Shown here one piece after another: positions 35,438 through 44,494 of a DNA stretch of 64,000 nucleotides. The notes under the pieces were generated by a model. The model did no database searches. It worked only from the letters and a program-made list of their open reading frames with translations, and had not been told where the DNA came from. Source of the DNA: a bacterium (GTDB lineage: Bacteria > Sumerlaeota > Sumerlaeia > SLMS01 > JAHLLQ01); the NCBI GenBank assembly GCA_020444065.1, contig JAHLLQ010000003.1, positions 1 to 64,000 of the forward strand, read 5' to 3'. Every line of letters starts with the position of its first letter. Position 1 is the first letter of the stretch. The position numbers were made by a program, and so were the translations under genes.

Positions 35438-38173
35438 ATGAACCGACATAGTTGGGTAGGCCTCGTGCTGCTCTTGCTGCTGGCAGGTTCTGCCGGAGCT
35501 CAAGATACCGTCAGCATTGACGTCGGCAATCTCCCCGCCGGCAAGTCTGTAACCATTACTATGCGAGCCGACGTGGCCGATCCGATTCCCGTCGGGACGA
35601 CGACGCTGTCGACCCAGGCAACCGTCTCGGGGTCGAACTTCGGCGATGTCCTCTCCGATGATCCCTCGACCGGAGCGGCGAATGATCCGACGGTCACAGG
35701 CATCTCTGTTCCGCCCGTGGCGAACTGCGTTTCCCTGCTGGAGCTGGCAGCCGACGGCTCTTGCGAGGCTAATCCCACGGCCTCTCAGGCAGACAATGGA
35801 TCTTACGATCCGGATGGCGGCATCGTTACTCTTCAGTTGGATCCTGCACCGCCTTATTCCCTGGGCGATACTTTGGTGGACTTGATTGTCACAGACGACG
35901 AGAACGATCAGTCATCCTGCACGCTCACGGTGCGTGTGGCCGATGTGACGTCTCCCACTCTGACTTGTTCCTCCAACATCACCGTGCCAGCCGATCCCGC
36001 CACGTGTACAGCATTCGTAACCGTGCCGGCTCCATCAACTTCCGATAATTGCGGCGGTCTTGTCGTCACGAACGATTACACCGGAACGGCGGATGCCAGC
36101 GACGTCTATCCGGCCGGGACAACGACGGTGACTTACACCGCCACCGATGGTGCGGGGAACAAGACCACCTGCAGCTTCGACGTGATCGTGGTTTGCGACG
36201 TGGCTGCCACGATCAATCCGCCGACGGCGAGTTCCTTCACCGGTGCCGATCACGTTGTGACTGTCAACGTCCTGGTGAATTCCGCACCGACTTCAGATGT
36301 GGCCGTTCTGGTCGAGGTCACCTCCGGCCCGAGCACCGGCCTTTCGGTGCCACTCGTCACGAACCAGGATGGTGCGACGTCGTTCACCTACACCAGCAAT
36401 ACGCCGGGAACGGATCAGTTGCAGGCCTCCGGTAGTATCGGTAGCGTTCCCTTCTCGGCGACTGCATCCAAGGAATGGGTCGCGGCTCCGACGCCGACGC
36501 CGACACCATCTCCCACGCCGACAGATACTCCGACGGCGACACCCACGGATACGCCGAGCCCAACGCCTTCGGATACGCCGACGGCGACTCCGACCGACAC
36601 CCCGACAGCCACGCCTACTCCGACCGATACGCCGACGACCCCGACGGCTACGCCAACCGACACGCCGACGGCGACGCCAACGGATACTCCAAGTCCAACG
36701 CCGTCTGACACACCGTCTCCGACGCCTTCGGATACTCCGTCCCCGACTCCGTCTGATACTCCGACGGCGACGCCGACGGATACCCCGACAACACCGACGG
36801 CTACGCCAACGCCTACGGATACGCCGACGACTCCGACACCGACGGCCACGCCAACCGATACGCCGACAACGGGGACTGTTACCCCGACGGTTACGCCGAC
36901 TGCCACGCCGACGGACACGCCTACGACGGCCACAGCAACCCCGACCGATACTCCGACGTTTACGCCGACGATGACGGCCACGCCGCCTCCTATGGATACG
37001 CCGACGACGAGTCCGACTCCGACAGCCACGCCGACTCCGACGGACACTCCAACCCCCACGGATACTCCGACGCCGACGCCTACGGCGACGCCGGTGGAGT
37101 ACACGTTCGTGCCTGGCACGGAAGGGTGGACGGATCACAGCTTCATGAGCTTCACGCCACCTGTGTTCGGCAATACGCCGGGTACGCCGGGTACGCTGGA
37201 TATGACGGCGACGACGAACACGCAACAGGTGGGTATCTGGGAATCGCCTGCGTTCGAGTTGGTGCCGAGTGGCGGTACGCCTTCGCGGCCTGACGTGGTG
37301 GCCCTGATGGTTCAGGGGACGCCGAACGGTTCGCAGGTGTACGCCGCGACCTATCGCGTGATGACGGACGAGACGGACCTGACGCTTGTGCCGCAGATCC
37401 GCGTTCGTACGACGGCGGAGAACAGCCAGCAGGCTGAGGTGCTCTCGATCGAGTCGCACGCCGATGGCGCTTTCTCGCCGACGCCCGCGGGCAACGACTA
37501 CACGTTGATGTTCCGTCCGCCGGCAACGAGCCCGATCTTCCGGTTCGAGTTCGACTTGTTGAACTTCTATCCGCAGGATTCGGCTTCGGCGACGGTGATG
37601 CTGGATAACGTGATCGTGGTGCCGGTCGACAGCAGCTTCATGACCGGTGCGACATCCGAGATGGTCTACGACTTCGTCGGCGACCAGGACGGATGGGATC
37701 ACTATACGTTCAACGGTCTGTTCGACGAGCCGACGTTCGCGTACGATTCGGCGAACTCTCGCCTGGGCATCACGGTGGAGAACACGCCGGGCTTCCAGTT
37801 CGGCTTCTGGGGCTCGACGATCGATCCTGCGAACAACGTGGATATCGTTGCCGGCCGCCTATACTGGGCCGAGTACAGCATTGGTACGAACATCGTGACG
37901 GCGGACGAAGTGCCTGAGTTCCGTCTGCGTCTGAACGAGTCGCTGTTCCGTGTGAGCCAGTACACGAACGTTGCTTCGACGGGCTCTGCGCTGAACGTTC
38001 CGACGCCGGGTTCGCCGATGGACTACGTGGTGTTCTTCCCGCCGAACATGGGCGTGGGCCGCGACCTTCTGTGCTCGTTCGACCTGCTTGCGGATCCGTC
38101 GATCCAGACGCTGGACATCGGCGGTTCGATCTACGTCGAACGTGTCGAGGTCTTCTCTGCACCGGCTCCGTAA
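35438..38173 (+). CDS. Exported HYR-domain protein with long Thr-Pro linker and two C-terminal beta modules
   Basis: The start at MNRHSWVGL is chosen because it opens the signal peptide ([13 protein letters not shown]) after GAAGGTGG; an upstream in-frame ATG gives a long basic leader. Residues to about 340 include an HYR-like module ([22 protein letters not shown] ... [16 protein letters not shown]) and Ig-like strands. A 200-residue Thr-Pro-Ser linker (T-P-T-P/D pattern) follows. Two similar C-terminal beta-sandwich modules of about 170 residues then begin [21 protein letters not shown] and [22 protein letters not shown]. The end lacks the Trp motif. A hairpin terminator follows. Likely surface or envelope protein. 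Confidence 0.8.
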   Translation: MNRHSWVGLVLLLLLAGSAGAQDTVSIDVGNLPAGKSVTITMRADVADPIPVGTTTLSTQATVSGSNFGDVLSDDPSTGAANDPTVTGISVPPVANCVSLLELAADGSCEANPTASQADNGSYDPDGGIVTLQLDPAPPYSLGDTLVDLIVTDDENDQSSCTLTVRVADVTSPTLTCSSNITVPADPATCTAFVTVPAPSTSDNCGGLVVTNDYTGTADASDVYPAGTTTVTYTATDGAGNKTTCSFDVIVVCDVAATINPPTASSFTGADHVVTVNVLVNSAPTSDVAVLVEVTSGPSTGLSVPLVTNQDGATSFTYTSNTPGTDQLQASGSIGSVPFSATASKEWVAAPTPTPTPSPTPTDTPTATPTDTPSPTPSDTPTATPTDTPTATPTPTDTPTTPTATPTDTPTATPTDTPSPTPSDTPSPTPSDTPSPTPSDTPTATPTDTPTTPTATPTPTDTPTTPTPTATPTDTPTTGTVTPTVTPTATPTDTPTTATATPTDTPTFTPTMTATPPPMDTPTTSPTPTATPTPTDTPTPTDTPTPTPTATPVEYTFVPGTEGWTDHSFMSFTPPVFGNTPGTPGTLDMTATTNTQQVGIWESPAFELVPSGGTPSRPDVVALMVQGTPNGSQVYAATYRVMTDETDLTLVPQIRVRTTAENSQQAEVLSIESHADGAFSPTPAGNDYTLMFRPPATSPIFRFEFDLLNFYPQDSASATVMLDNVIVVPVDSSFMTGATSEMVYDFVGDQDGWDHYTFNGLFDEPTFAYDSANSRLGITVENTPGFQFGFWGSTIDPANNVDIVAGRLYWAEYSIGTNIVTADEVPEFRLRLNESLFRVSQYTNVASTGSALNVPTPGSPMDYVVFFPPNMGVGRDLLCSFDLLADPSIQTLDIGGSIYVERVEVFSAPAP
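36486..37093 (+). repeat. Thr-Pro-rich coding repeat (linker)
   Basis: About 200 codons of the pattern T-P-T-D-T-P-T-A / S-P, encoded mainly by a CCGACG/ACGCC-type 6-12 base repeat. The two opposite-strand frames read as Val-Gly or Arg repeats and are not genes. Such linkers are common between anchoring and binding domains in candidate-phylum surface proteins. Confidence 0.9.
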
Positions 38174-38204
38174 CGGACCGACAAACCCTCAATCACAACG
38201 CCAT

Positions 38205-38230
38205 GGGGCGGCTCCAATCGGAGCCGCCCC
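38205..38230 (+). terminator. Hairpin after the HYR gene
   Basis: Perfect 11-bp stem GGGGCGGCTCC/GGAGCCGCCCC with an AATC loop, 31 bases after the stop codon; no T-run follows. Confidence 0.7.
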
Positions 38231-38293
38231 GTTGCTGCAGGGCATTGAGTGCGTTTCTGAGGAGAACTGCGGGGGAAGAAGTGGTGGCCAACG

Positions 38294-38690
38294 CGTACTC
38301 GAACTCGTACTCAGCGAAGCGGTACTCGTACTCGATTTTGAGGCTTGGGATTTCGAGTGCGAGTACGTGTACGAGTAGGAGTACGAGGGGAGATGCTCTC
38401 GCGCAGAGGGGCAAAGACGCAGAGGAAGCGAGTATGAGGTGGCTTGGCCACTTGGCCGCCGGAGCCTCAGGCGAAGGCGGGTCCCTGGCTAAGAGTAGGC
38501 CTGTCGACTGAGGAAAGGATGGGGGATGCGATATTGGGAACCTTGCGGGGAGTTCTGAGGCCTCTGAGGCTTGGGCAAGATGCCCAAGTCACCTCGAGGG
38601 GAGAGGCGATCGCGTACTCGATCTCGCACTTAGCGGAGCGGCATTCGTACTCGGCTTTGGTCGATTTTGATGAAGAGCACGAGCACGAAT
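38294..38690. repeat. Hairpin cassette L beside the reverse transcriptase gene
   Basis: Ordered motifs: (A1, 38294-38385) a long hairpin with outer arms CGTACTCGAACTCGTAC and GTACGAGTAGGAGTACG, an 11-base bulge, inner arms and a 17-base loop; (M, 38401-38427) a CGCAGAGGGGCAAAGACGCAGAGG motif split as GCGCAGAGGGGC and AAAGACGCAGAGG; (T, 38433-38450) TATGAGGTGGCTTGGCCA; (G, 38568-38589) an 8-bp hairpin CTTGGGCA/TGCCCAAG; (B1, from 38614) a second hairpin, related to A1 on the left but shortened on the right. The RT stop codon comes six bases after B1. The same order recurs at 40322-40626. Confidence 0.82.
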
Positions 38691-38695
38691 AGCGT

Positions 38696-40018
38696 TCATT
38701 CCGGAGGGGGAGCGGCTGGGAGATCGGGGGGAGGTGGCGCGGGGGGCGCGCCGATGAGTTGCCGCCATTGCGAGCGGAGTTTTGCGCCTTTGCCGGGGTG
38801 GAAGCGTTCGACCCAGGCGATGCGACCGCCGAGGTGGTCGGCGAAGTTTTGGATTCGATCGCGATTCTGACTTTCCAATGATCCGGCTTTGGACGCGTTG
38901 TGGAGGATGGCGCAGAGGCGATCGATCTCCGCGCGCCCGACGGACAGGCGGTCGTTGACGTTCAGGCCAACGAGGTTCTGCTGGCGGCCGCGGCGCATGA
39001 ATCGGCGTTTGGCCTTCTTGGGATGGAAGCGTTCGCTTTTCAGGATTGTCTCTACCAACGGAACGAAGCGGTTCAGTCCGCGTTTGAAGTCTTCGCCGCC
39101 GGAGAACGCGAGGTCGTCGGCGTAGCGCGTGTAGGTTGCGCCGAATTTCTTTGCGAGTCCCGCCAGCCGGCAATCGAGTCGATAGCAGAGGGCGTTTGCG
39201 AGTGCCGGCGATGTGGGAGCGCCTTGCGGGAGGACACGTGCAAGGGACGCGAGAGACGCCGTTGTGCAGAGGAGCGACAGGATGCGGGCGACGCTGTGCG
39301 GATAGCCGAGCCACATGAAGAACGAGCAGACGCGGCGATATCGAATGCTCGGGAAGAAGTCGGCGATGTCGTGCGCGACGATGATGGGCTTTCCGATGTG
39401 CGGGCGCGCGTGATCGGTGGCGTCGCGCCCGCGGACGAAGCCTTTCGCGGCTTCGTGGACGGGGACCTTGTCGAGGATCTCGTGGAGGATGCGGCGCTGG
39501 GCGGCTTTGAGGCGAGGCTTCGGGATGAAAAGGAAGCGTTGCCCGCCACCGCGTTTTGGGATCGTGCGCATGGTGTAGTTGCGCAGTTTGCCCGGGCCGT
39601 TGCGGAGGCCCTGCATGCGGCCGGTATCGCAAAGGTGAACGAGTTCGCGGAAGTCGCGCAGCTGAAGGAACGCGACAATATCGTCGGGTTTCTCGAGCAC
39701 GGGCAGGCGAAGGGAGCGTTGGCGGTCGATGCTCTGCGGATGCAGTTGGCGCATCTTATCGTCGCGCTCGCGGTAGGACGATGTCGGTGAGTTGCCGAGG
39801 ACGATCGGTGCACGGGATCCAAGGATCTTGCCTCTGCTCCGGCCGCCGACTGAAACACGAAGGCCATCCGTGCCAAGTTCGAGGCGTGCTCCGCCCGGGC
39901 CTCCGCGTCGGGCCTGATTCACAATGTTCACAACGATGATTAGGACGACTACGATCGCAAAGACAGCGACCAGGAGTCCGATGATCGCAACGGCGCCGAT
40001 TTGCAGGGCGGGCATCAT
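38696..40018 (-). CDS. Membrane-anchored retron-like reverse transcriptase
   Basis: 440 residues from the MM pair at 40018/40015; an upstream in-frame ATG at 40087 lies inside a hairpin. Residues 8-33 are one strong membrane helix, then a glycine-rich and charged segment to about 95. RT landmarks: RFLFIPKPRLKAAQRRILHEIL, the catalytic Asp217 in AHDIADFFPSI, LPQGAPTSP at 263-271 (RT motif with QG), and YTRYADD with Asp301 and Asp302. LVGLNVN at 349-355, ILHN and GRIAWVERFHPGKGAKLRSQW follow; the latter part resembles retron thumb regions. HARPH at 203-207 replaces the retron NAxxH, and LVG replaces VTG. No maturase or endonuclease domain. The tail is Pro-rich. An N-terminal membrane helix is unusual for a reverse transcriptase. 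Confidence 0.92.
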   Translation of the reverse strand: MMPALQIGAVAIIGLLVAVFAIVVVLIIVVNIVNQARRGGPGGARLELGTDGLRVSVGGRSRGKILGSRAPIVLGNSPTSSYRERDDKMRQLHPQSIDRQRSLRLPVLEKPDDIVAFLQLRDFRELVHLCDTGRMQGLRNGPGKLRNYTMRTIPKRGGGQRFLFIPKPRLKAAQRRILHEILDKVPVHEAAKGFVRGRDATDHARPHIGKPIIVAHDIADFFPSIRYRRVCSFFMWLGYPHSVARILSLLCTTASLASLARVLPQGAPTSPALANALCYRLDCRLAGLAKKFGATYTRYADDLAFSGGEDFKRGLNRFVPLVETILKSERFHPKKAKRRFMRRGRQQNLVGLNVNDRLSVGRAEIDRLCAILHNASKAGSLESQNRDRIQNFADHLGGRIAWVERFHPGKGAKLRSQWRQLIGAPPAPPPPDLPAAPPPE

Positions 40019-40076
40019 GGGGGCGGGTGTCCTGGGAAGAGCGGCACGGCGGCCTGGCTTGCAACGCCCGCTGTGA

Positions 40077-40113
40077 GGAATCCACATCCGGGCTCGCCCC
40101 TGATGTGGATTCC
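40077..40113. repeat. Perfect inverted repeat in the RT leader
   Basis: 12-bp perfect stem GGAATCCACATC/GATGTGGATTCC, loop of 13 bases, 59 bases upstream of the RT start. A smaller palindrome, TCGGGGT-A-ACCCCGA, follows at 40146-40160. Candidate structured leader or non-coding RNA for the RT. Confidence 0.6.
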
Positions 40114-40280
40114 TTATTCGTGAGATGCCGGAAGTGGAGCTCGCTCGGGGTAACCCCGAACAGTCGCGAGTTTCCTCGTGACCTCCAAGCCAGACTGCCG
40201 TGCCTTGTTTCTCTCGTGTTCAGTTGGGGGCAGGAGAGGGAAAGGGGCAATGGAATTCGGTGGAGAGGAGAGAGCAGATC

Positions 40281-40626
40281 GCGCAGAGGGGCAAAGACGC
40301 AGAGGAAGGGAGGGCGCAATCCGTACTCGAACTCGTACTCAGCGGAGCGGAACTCGTACTCGGTTTTGAGCTTTGGGATTTCGAGTGTGAGTACGTGTAC
40401 GAGTAGGAGTACGAGGTGGAGAGGGGTTCGCGCTGAGGCGCAAAGACGCAGAGGAAAAACCTATGAGGTGGCTTGGCCATCTCTGGCCGATAGCTGGTCG
40501 ATCGCCTGAGCCACAGGGGCTTGGGCAAGATGGCCAAGTTACCCCAGAATACACTCGTGGTGATGCGTATGCGACACTCGCACTCGGTTTTGGTCGATTT
40601 CGATTACGATGACGAGCACGAGCACG
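40281..40626. repeat. Hairpin cassette R beside the reverse transcriptase gene
   Basis: Begins with an extra copy of motif M (40281-40307), then hairpin A2 (40322-40413, outer arms identical to A1), M again (40431-40456), T (40462-40479), G (40518-40539, one mismatch in its stem) and B2 (40565-40626). The order A-M-T-G-B is the same as in cassette L. The spacing from T to G is about 80 bases shorter. The substitutions in A2 leave pairs or wobble pairs, apart from one new mismatch. Confidence 0.82.
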
Positions 40627-40634
40627 GGGAAACT

Positions 40635-42521
40635 CTACATAAAAGTGCGGCGGCAGTAGATGAGCCATTCGAGGAGGAGGATGAGGAGGCCGGCGAGGAC
40701 GAACCAGTGCCAGATTTCCTGGTTGGTTTTGACGACGTCTTCGGTGCCGACGATTTTCTGGCCGCCGATTTCGAGTTCGGGGACGGGGGCGATGCGGGAT
40801 TCTTTCTCAGAGGCCAGGTTGACGGGCAGGAGTTGAGTGCTGCCGACGTCGAAGGCAACCTGGTACACGCCGGTGCGAGCGGTCTCGGAAAGGTAGGCGG
40901 TGCTGGCGCCTTCGAAGGAGAATTCGATCTGTTCGTCGTCGGGCGTGGTGACGACGGCTTCGGTAGCATCCAGTTCCGGGAAGATCGGAATGGTTTCGCC
41001 GGAGACGTAGGAGGCTTTGACTTTGCCGCGGCCGGAGCGGGCGAAGTACTCGATCATGTTGGAGATGAAAATCGGGTAGGAGACGTCGAGCGGCCACATG
41101 GATTGCAGAACGTCGAAGCCGACAACGAGGATGTTGCGCGTTTCCGTTTCGTAAAGCGTAATGAGATCCGATTCGAGTCCTTGCAGAATCATCACGGAGG
41201 ACTTCGGCGCGTTGTAGTTGATGGACTCGGCGATCCGGAGGCCTTCGAAGTTAACGAAGCGCGTCAGCGGATGGACGCGGCTCCAGTCGATGACGGTGGG
41301 GCGTTCGATCGTGGGGTTCTGTTCGTTGCGCGTGAAGTCGCCGCCGGGCGGCAGTGCGTGGAAGAAGACGAAGTTGCCGGGCGGAATTTCGCCAACGGTC
41401 GAGCCGTCGAAGATGACGAGGTCGTACTCGTCGGTTGTGCGATAATCGGTCGGAGGAACACGGCTGAGGTGAACGCGCGGGTCGATCATCAAGACGCGTT
41501 CGAGGAAGCGATTTCCTTTTGAAACGAGGAGCACCGAGATGTCCGTCGAGGGCGCGATCTGCACGCGCGCAACATCGTCGAGCGGGAAGTTGTCTTTTGA
41601 ATCAAGCGTCAGCGTGGCAAGGCCGGTGAGCTCTTCGCCGAGCGTGAAGACAACGCCGCCGGTCGAGTTCGGGGCGATGCGTGTGCCTTTCAGATCGAGG
41701 ATTTCGCCGTTCATTTCGAGTTCAACGAAGGCGTCCTTCTCTTCTTCGCTGGCGTTTGTGATCGAGCAGAAAATCTGATACTCGAACGTGTTTGTGAATG
41801 TCTCGCGCACATCGACGGCGGTGATACCGAGGTTGTTGCTGGTGTGGCCGATGGAGACGAACTCGACGTTCGGAATATCGGCGAGTGCAACGGTGTCCTC
41901 GATGGCGCCGTCGCTAAGGACGACGGTCTTCGTGTCTTCGCGCGGAATGCGAACACGTTCATCGGTCATCGTTGTGGTGAGTCCTTGCAGGATCATGCCG
42001 GCTTCTGAAAGGGAGGTAGAGACTTCGCGCGGTTTGATAGAATTGATGGCAGCGCGGATGGCGGTGCGATCGCTCGTCAGTGTTTGCAGAATGCGTGTCT
42101 GATCGCTGAAGGCGACGACGATGCATTCGTCGCGCGCGGAGAGCGTGTCGACGGCTTCGAGGGCGGCTTCTTTCGCCAGGTCGAGGCGCGTCTTGCCGGC
42201 ATCTTCTTGTGTCTGCATCGATGCTGAGTTGTCGATCAGCAGAATGAGCGTGGTTCCGCTGAGGTTCGCGAGTTTCATCACCGGCCGGGCGAATGCGAAG
42301 ATCAGCAGGAGAAGTATCAGCAACTGTAGCCAAAGCAGCAGGTTGTTGCGCAGTTTCTGAAATGGCGCGTTCGCGATGAGATCCTGAACCGATCGTCTCC
42401 ACAGCAGAGTGGACGGCATGACGACGCGTTTGCGCTTGAGCTTGAGGAGGTACATCACCACCACGAGCGGCAACAGCGCGAAGAGCGGGCCCCACAGCCA
42501 TGGAGTCGTCAGGAAGTTCAA
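40635..42521 (-). CDS. Membrane VWA-domain protein (BatA-like)
   Basis: 628 residues from TTG 42521, whose TTGA overlaps the stop of the previous gene; A-GGGGGT lies upstream. Two N-terminal membrane helices (FALLPLVVVMYLLKL and LLLWLQLLILLLLIFAFA) lead to a VWA domain with the MIDAS motif DNSAS (97-101). A beta-rich stretch follows, then a glutamine-amidotransferase-like segment without obvious catalytic Cys (DEYDLVIFDGSTVGEIPPGNFVFFHALP), and a C-terminal membrane helix (WHWFVLAGLLILLLEWLIYC). Aerotolerance/Bat-type proteins are built this way. It is the last gene of the MoxR operon and probably binds the DUF58 and MoxR partners at the membrane. Confidence 0.85.
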   Translation of the reverse strand: MNFLTTPWLWGPLFALLPLVVVMYLLKLKRKRVVMPSTLLWRRSVQDLIANAPFQKLRNNLLLWLQLLILLLLIFAFARPVMKLANLSGTTLILLIDNSASMQTQEDAGKTRLDLAKEAALEAVDTLSARDECIVVAFSDQTRILQTLTSDRTAIRAAINSIKPREVSTSLSEAGMILQGLTTTMTDERVRIPREDTKTVVLSDGAIEDTVALADIPNVEFVSIGHTSNNLGITAVDVRETFTNTFEYQIFCSITNASEEEKDAFVELEMNGEILDLKGTRIAPNSTGGVVFTLGEELTGLATLTLDSKDNFPLDDVARVQIAPSTDISVLLVSKGNRFLERVLMIDPRVHLSRVPPTDYRTTDEYDLVIFDGSTVGEIPPGNFVFFHALPPGGDFTRNEQNPTIERPTVIDWSRVHPLTRFVNFEGLRIAESINYNAPKSSVMILQGLESDLITLYETETRNILVVGFDVLQSMWPLDVSYPIFISNMIEYFARSGRGKVKASYVSGETIPIFPELDATEAVVTTPDDEQIEFSFEGASTAYLSETARTGVYQVAFDVGSTQLLPVNLASEKESRIAPVPELEIGGQKIVGTEDVVKTNQEIWHWFVLAGLLILLLEWLIYCRRTFM

Positions 42522-43411
42522 CGCAGCAACCCCCTTTGGCGAAGGTGGGCGAGCAACATCACGTCGATCGGCGTGTCGGTTGTGGTGGCGAGATAGGTCA
42601 TGCCGCGCGAGGTGCACCAGTCGCGCAGCCCGCCGCAGAAGTTTTCGACGGTGGCGCGGTATTGCTTCAGGAGCGCTTCGCTGGCGGTGACTTCCTGGCG
42701 TTCGCCGGTTTCGGCATCGACGAGTTCCAGGTGGCCGACAACTGTGGGTTCGCGTTCCTCGGGGCTGAGAACCTGGATGCAATAAACGTCGTAGTTGCGC
42801 ATGAAGAAGTGCTTGAGCGCTTCGTCGTAGCCGCGTTCATCGAGGAAATCTGAAATGAGAACGACGATGCCTTGCTGGCGATTTTGAAGGACGAAGTCGC
42901 GGCAGGATTCGATGAGATTTGTGCGCGTGCCCTGCTCCAGATCGATCAGGTAGTTCATGAGCTTGGCGAGTTGCGCTTTGCCGCGCGTGGGACGGAAGCG
43001 CGAAGAGACGCGTTCGTCAAAGGTCGACACGCCGACTTTGTCCTGATTGTGGAGCGCAATGTATCCGAGCGCCGCGGCCAGTTTGCGGGCGTATTCGAAT
43101 TTCGTGGGATCGCCAAAGTTCATCGACGCGGAGGTGTCGACGAGAACGTAGAAGGCAAGGTCTTCTTCTTCGAGGAAGAGCTTGATGTAGAGGCGCTCGA
43201 GGCGTCCGTAGACGTTCCAGTCGAGGAAGCGCGTGTCGTCGCCGGGGACGTACTCGCGGTAATCGGCGAACTCAACGGACTGGCCTTTCTTGCGGGAACG
43301 GCGCTCGCCCTTCTGCCGGCCGCGGAAGACCTTGTGCGTGAGCACTTGCAACTGATCGAGTCGGGCGATCAGCTCGGGCTCCAGCAGAGTTTTCATGTCG
43401 GGCGTTGCCAT
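42518..43411 (-). CDS. DUF58/VWA-like protein of the MoxR operon
   Basis: 297 residues. DUF58 signature: SVEFADYREYVPGDDTRFLDWNVYGR, then DTSASM (92-97), the MIDAS-like strand, and IVVLISDFLDERGYDEALKHF. Members regularly sit beside MoxR ATPases, and may be substrates or adaptors for them. The start is ATG 43411; only weak purine-rich sequence precedes it. It overlaps the next gene by 4 bases. Confidence 0.93.
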   Translation of the reverse strand: MATPDMKTLLEPELIARLDQLQVLTHKVFRGRQKGERRSRKKGQSVEFADYREYVPGDDTRFLDWNVYGRLERLYIKLFLEEEDLAFYVLVDTSASMNFGDPTKFEYARKLAAALGYIALHNQDKVGVSTFDERVSSRFRPTRGKAQLAKLMNYLIDLEQGTRTNLIESCRDFVLQNRQQGIVVLISDFLDERGYDEALKHFFMRNYDVYCIQVLSPEEREPTVVGHLELVDAETGERQEVTASEALLKQYRATVENFCGGLRDWCTSRGMTYLATTTDTPIDVMLLAHLRQRGLLR

Positions 43412-43459
43412 GTTGCGTTCTCTTTCTTGCTCTAATGCCTGCGCACCCAGGGGGCAGGG

Positions 43460-44464
43460 TTATGCGTTCACTCCTGCTTCGCGGGCAACCTGCTGGATGA
43501 GGTCGTCGATGATCATGTCGGTGGTGATGCCCTCGGCTTCGCCTTCGAAGTTGAGGATAAGGCGGTGGCGGAGGGCGTTGTGTGCGACGGCGGCGATGTC
43601 GGCAAAGGCGACGTTGTAGCGCTCGGCGCGGAGCGCCTTGATTTTGCCGGCGAGCACGAGTGTCTGTGCACCGCGGGGAGAGCTGCCGTAGCGAACGTAG
43701 CGCTTTGCCATCGGCGTGGCGTATTCGCTTTCGGGATGCGTGGCGAGGACGAGGCGCACGGCGTAGTCCTGGACATGCGGCGCGATCACGGTCGAGCGCA
43801 CGAAGTTGATCCAATGCAGGATGCGGTCGCGCTCCATGCGCTTTTCAATCTGGGGCGTATGGGCGGTGGTCGTGCGGTTCAGGATTTCGCTGAGTTCCTC
43901 GCGATTGGGGAACTGGACCATGACTTTGAACTGGAAGCGATCGAGCTGGGCTTCGGGCAGCGGGTAGGTACCTTCCATTTCCAACGGGTTCTGGGTGGCC
44001 ATGACGAAGAAGGGCTTGTCGAGAATGTAGGGCTTGCCGGAGACGGTGATCGTCTTCTCCTGCATGGCTTCGAGCATGGCCGATTGCGTCTTTGGCGTGG
44101 CGCGGTTGATTTCGTCGGCCAGCACCAGGTTGGAGAAGAGCGGGCCGTGCTCGAAGACGAACTCGCGTTTTCCGGTGGTGTGGTCTTCCTGGACCATGTT
44201 CGTTCCGATGATGTCCGCCGGCATCAGGTCGGGCGTGAACTGGATGCGGGAGAAGGGGAGGTCGAGGACTTCGCCGAGCGTTCGGACAAGCATCGTCTTG
44301 CCGAGGCCGGGGACGCCTTCAAGGAGTACGTGTCCTCCCGCGAAGAGGCACATCAGAACCCCTTCGACGACGGATTCCATTCCGACGATCATCTTCTTCG
44401 TTTCGTTGAAGACCGCATCGAAGTCTTGGCGGAATGCTTTGGCTTGTTGTTCCATGTCGGTCAT
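43460..44464 (-). CDS. MoxR-type AAA+ ATPase
   Basis: 334 residues. Walker A GVPGLGKT (50-57), Walker B LVLADEINRA (about 113-122), sensor-type ATQNPLEMEGTYPLPEAQLDRF, and the MoxR insert region PADIIGTNM. MoxR ATPases act as chaperones for metal insertion or complex assembly, usually with VWA-domain partners. The following genes are the DUF58 and VWA partners, 48 bases apart and then overlapping. Confidence 0.95.
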   Translation of the reverse strand: MTDMEQQAKAFRQDFDAVFNETKKMIVGMESVVEGVLMCLFAGGHVLLEGVPGLGKTMLVRTLGEVLDLPFSRIQFTPDLMPADIIGTNMVQEDHTTGKREFVFEHGPLFSNLVLADEINRATPKTQSAMLEAMQEKTITVSGKPYILDKPFFVMATQNPLEMEGTYPLPEAQLDRFQFKVMVQFPNREELSEILNRTTTAHTPQIEKRMERDRILHWINFVRSTVIAPHVQDYAVRLVLATHPESEYATPMAKRYVRYGSSPRGAQTLVLAGKIKALRAERYNVAFADIAAVAHNALRHRLILNFEGEAEGITTDMIIDDLIQQVAREAGVNA

Positions 44465-44494
44465 GGTCGTGTCTCTCCGCGTTTGGAATCTTGC

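Noticed and set aside
36415-37119. Val-Gly or Arg-repeat proteins opposite the Thr-Pro linker, and a possible CRISPR-like array
   Set aside because: The repeat is a coding Thr-Pro linker without spacers; opposite frames merely mirror it.
38286-38500. Ser/Tyr-repeat proteins from the TACTCG arms
   Set aside because: Frames read as YSNSYS-type strings with no ribosome site; the hairpin explains the sequence.
38696-40018. Group II intron maturase or diversity-generating retroelement
   Set aside because: There is no maturase or endonuclease domain, no intron RNA domains were recognised, and no template/variable repeat pair with A-specific changes was seen.
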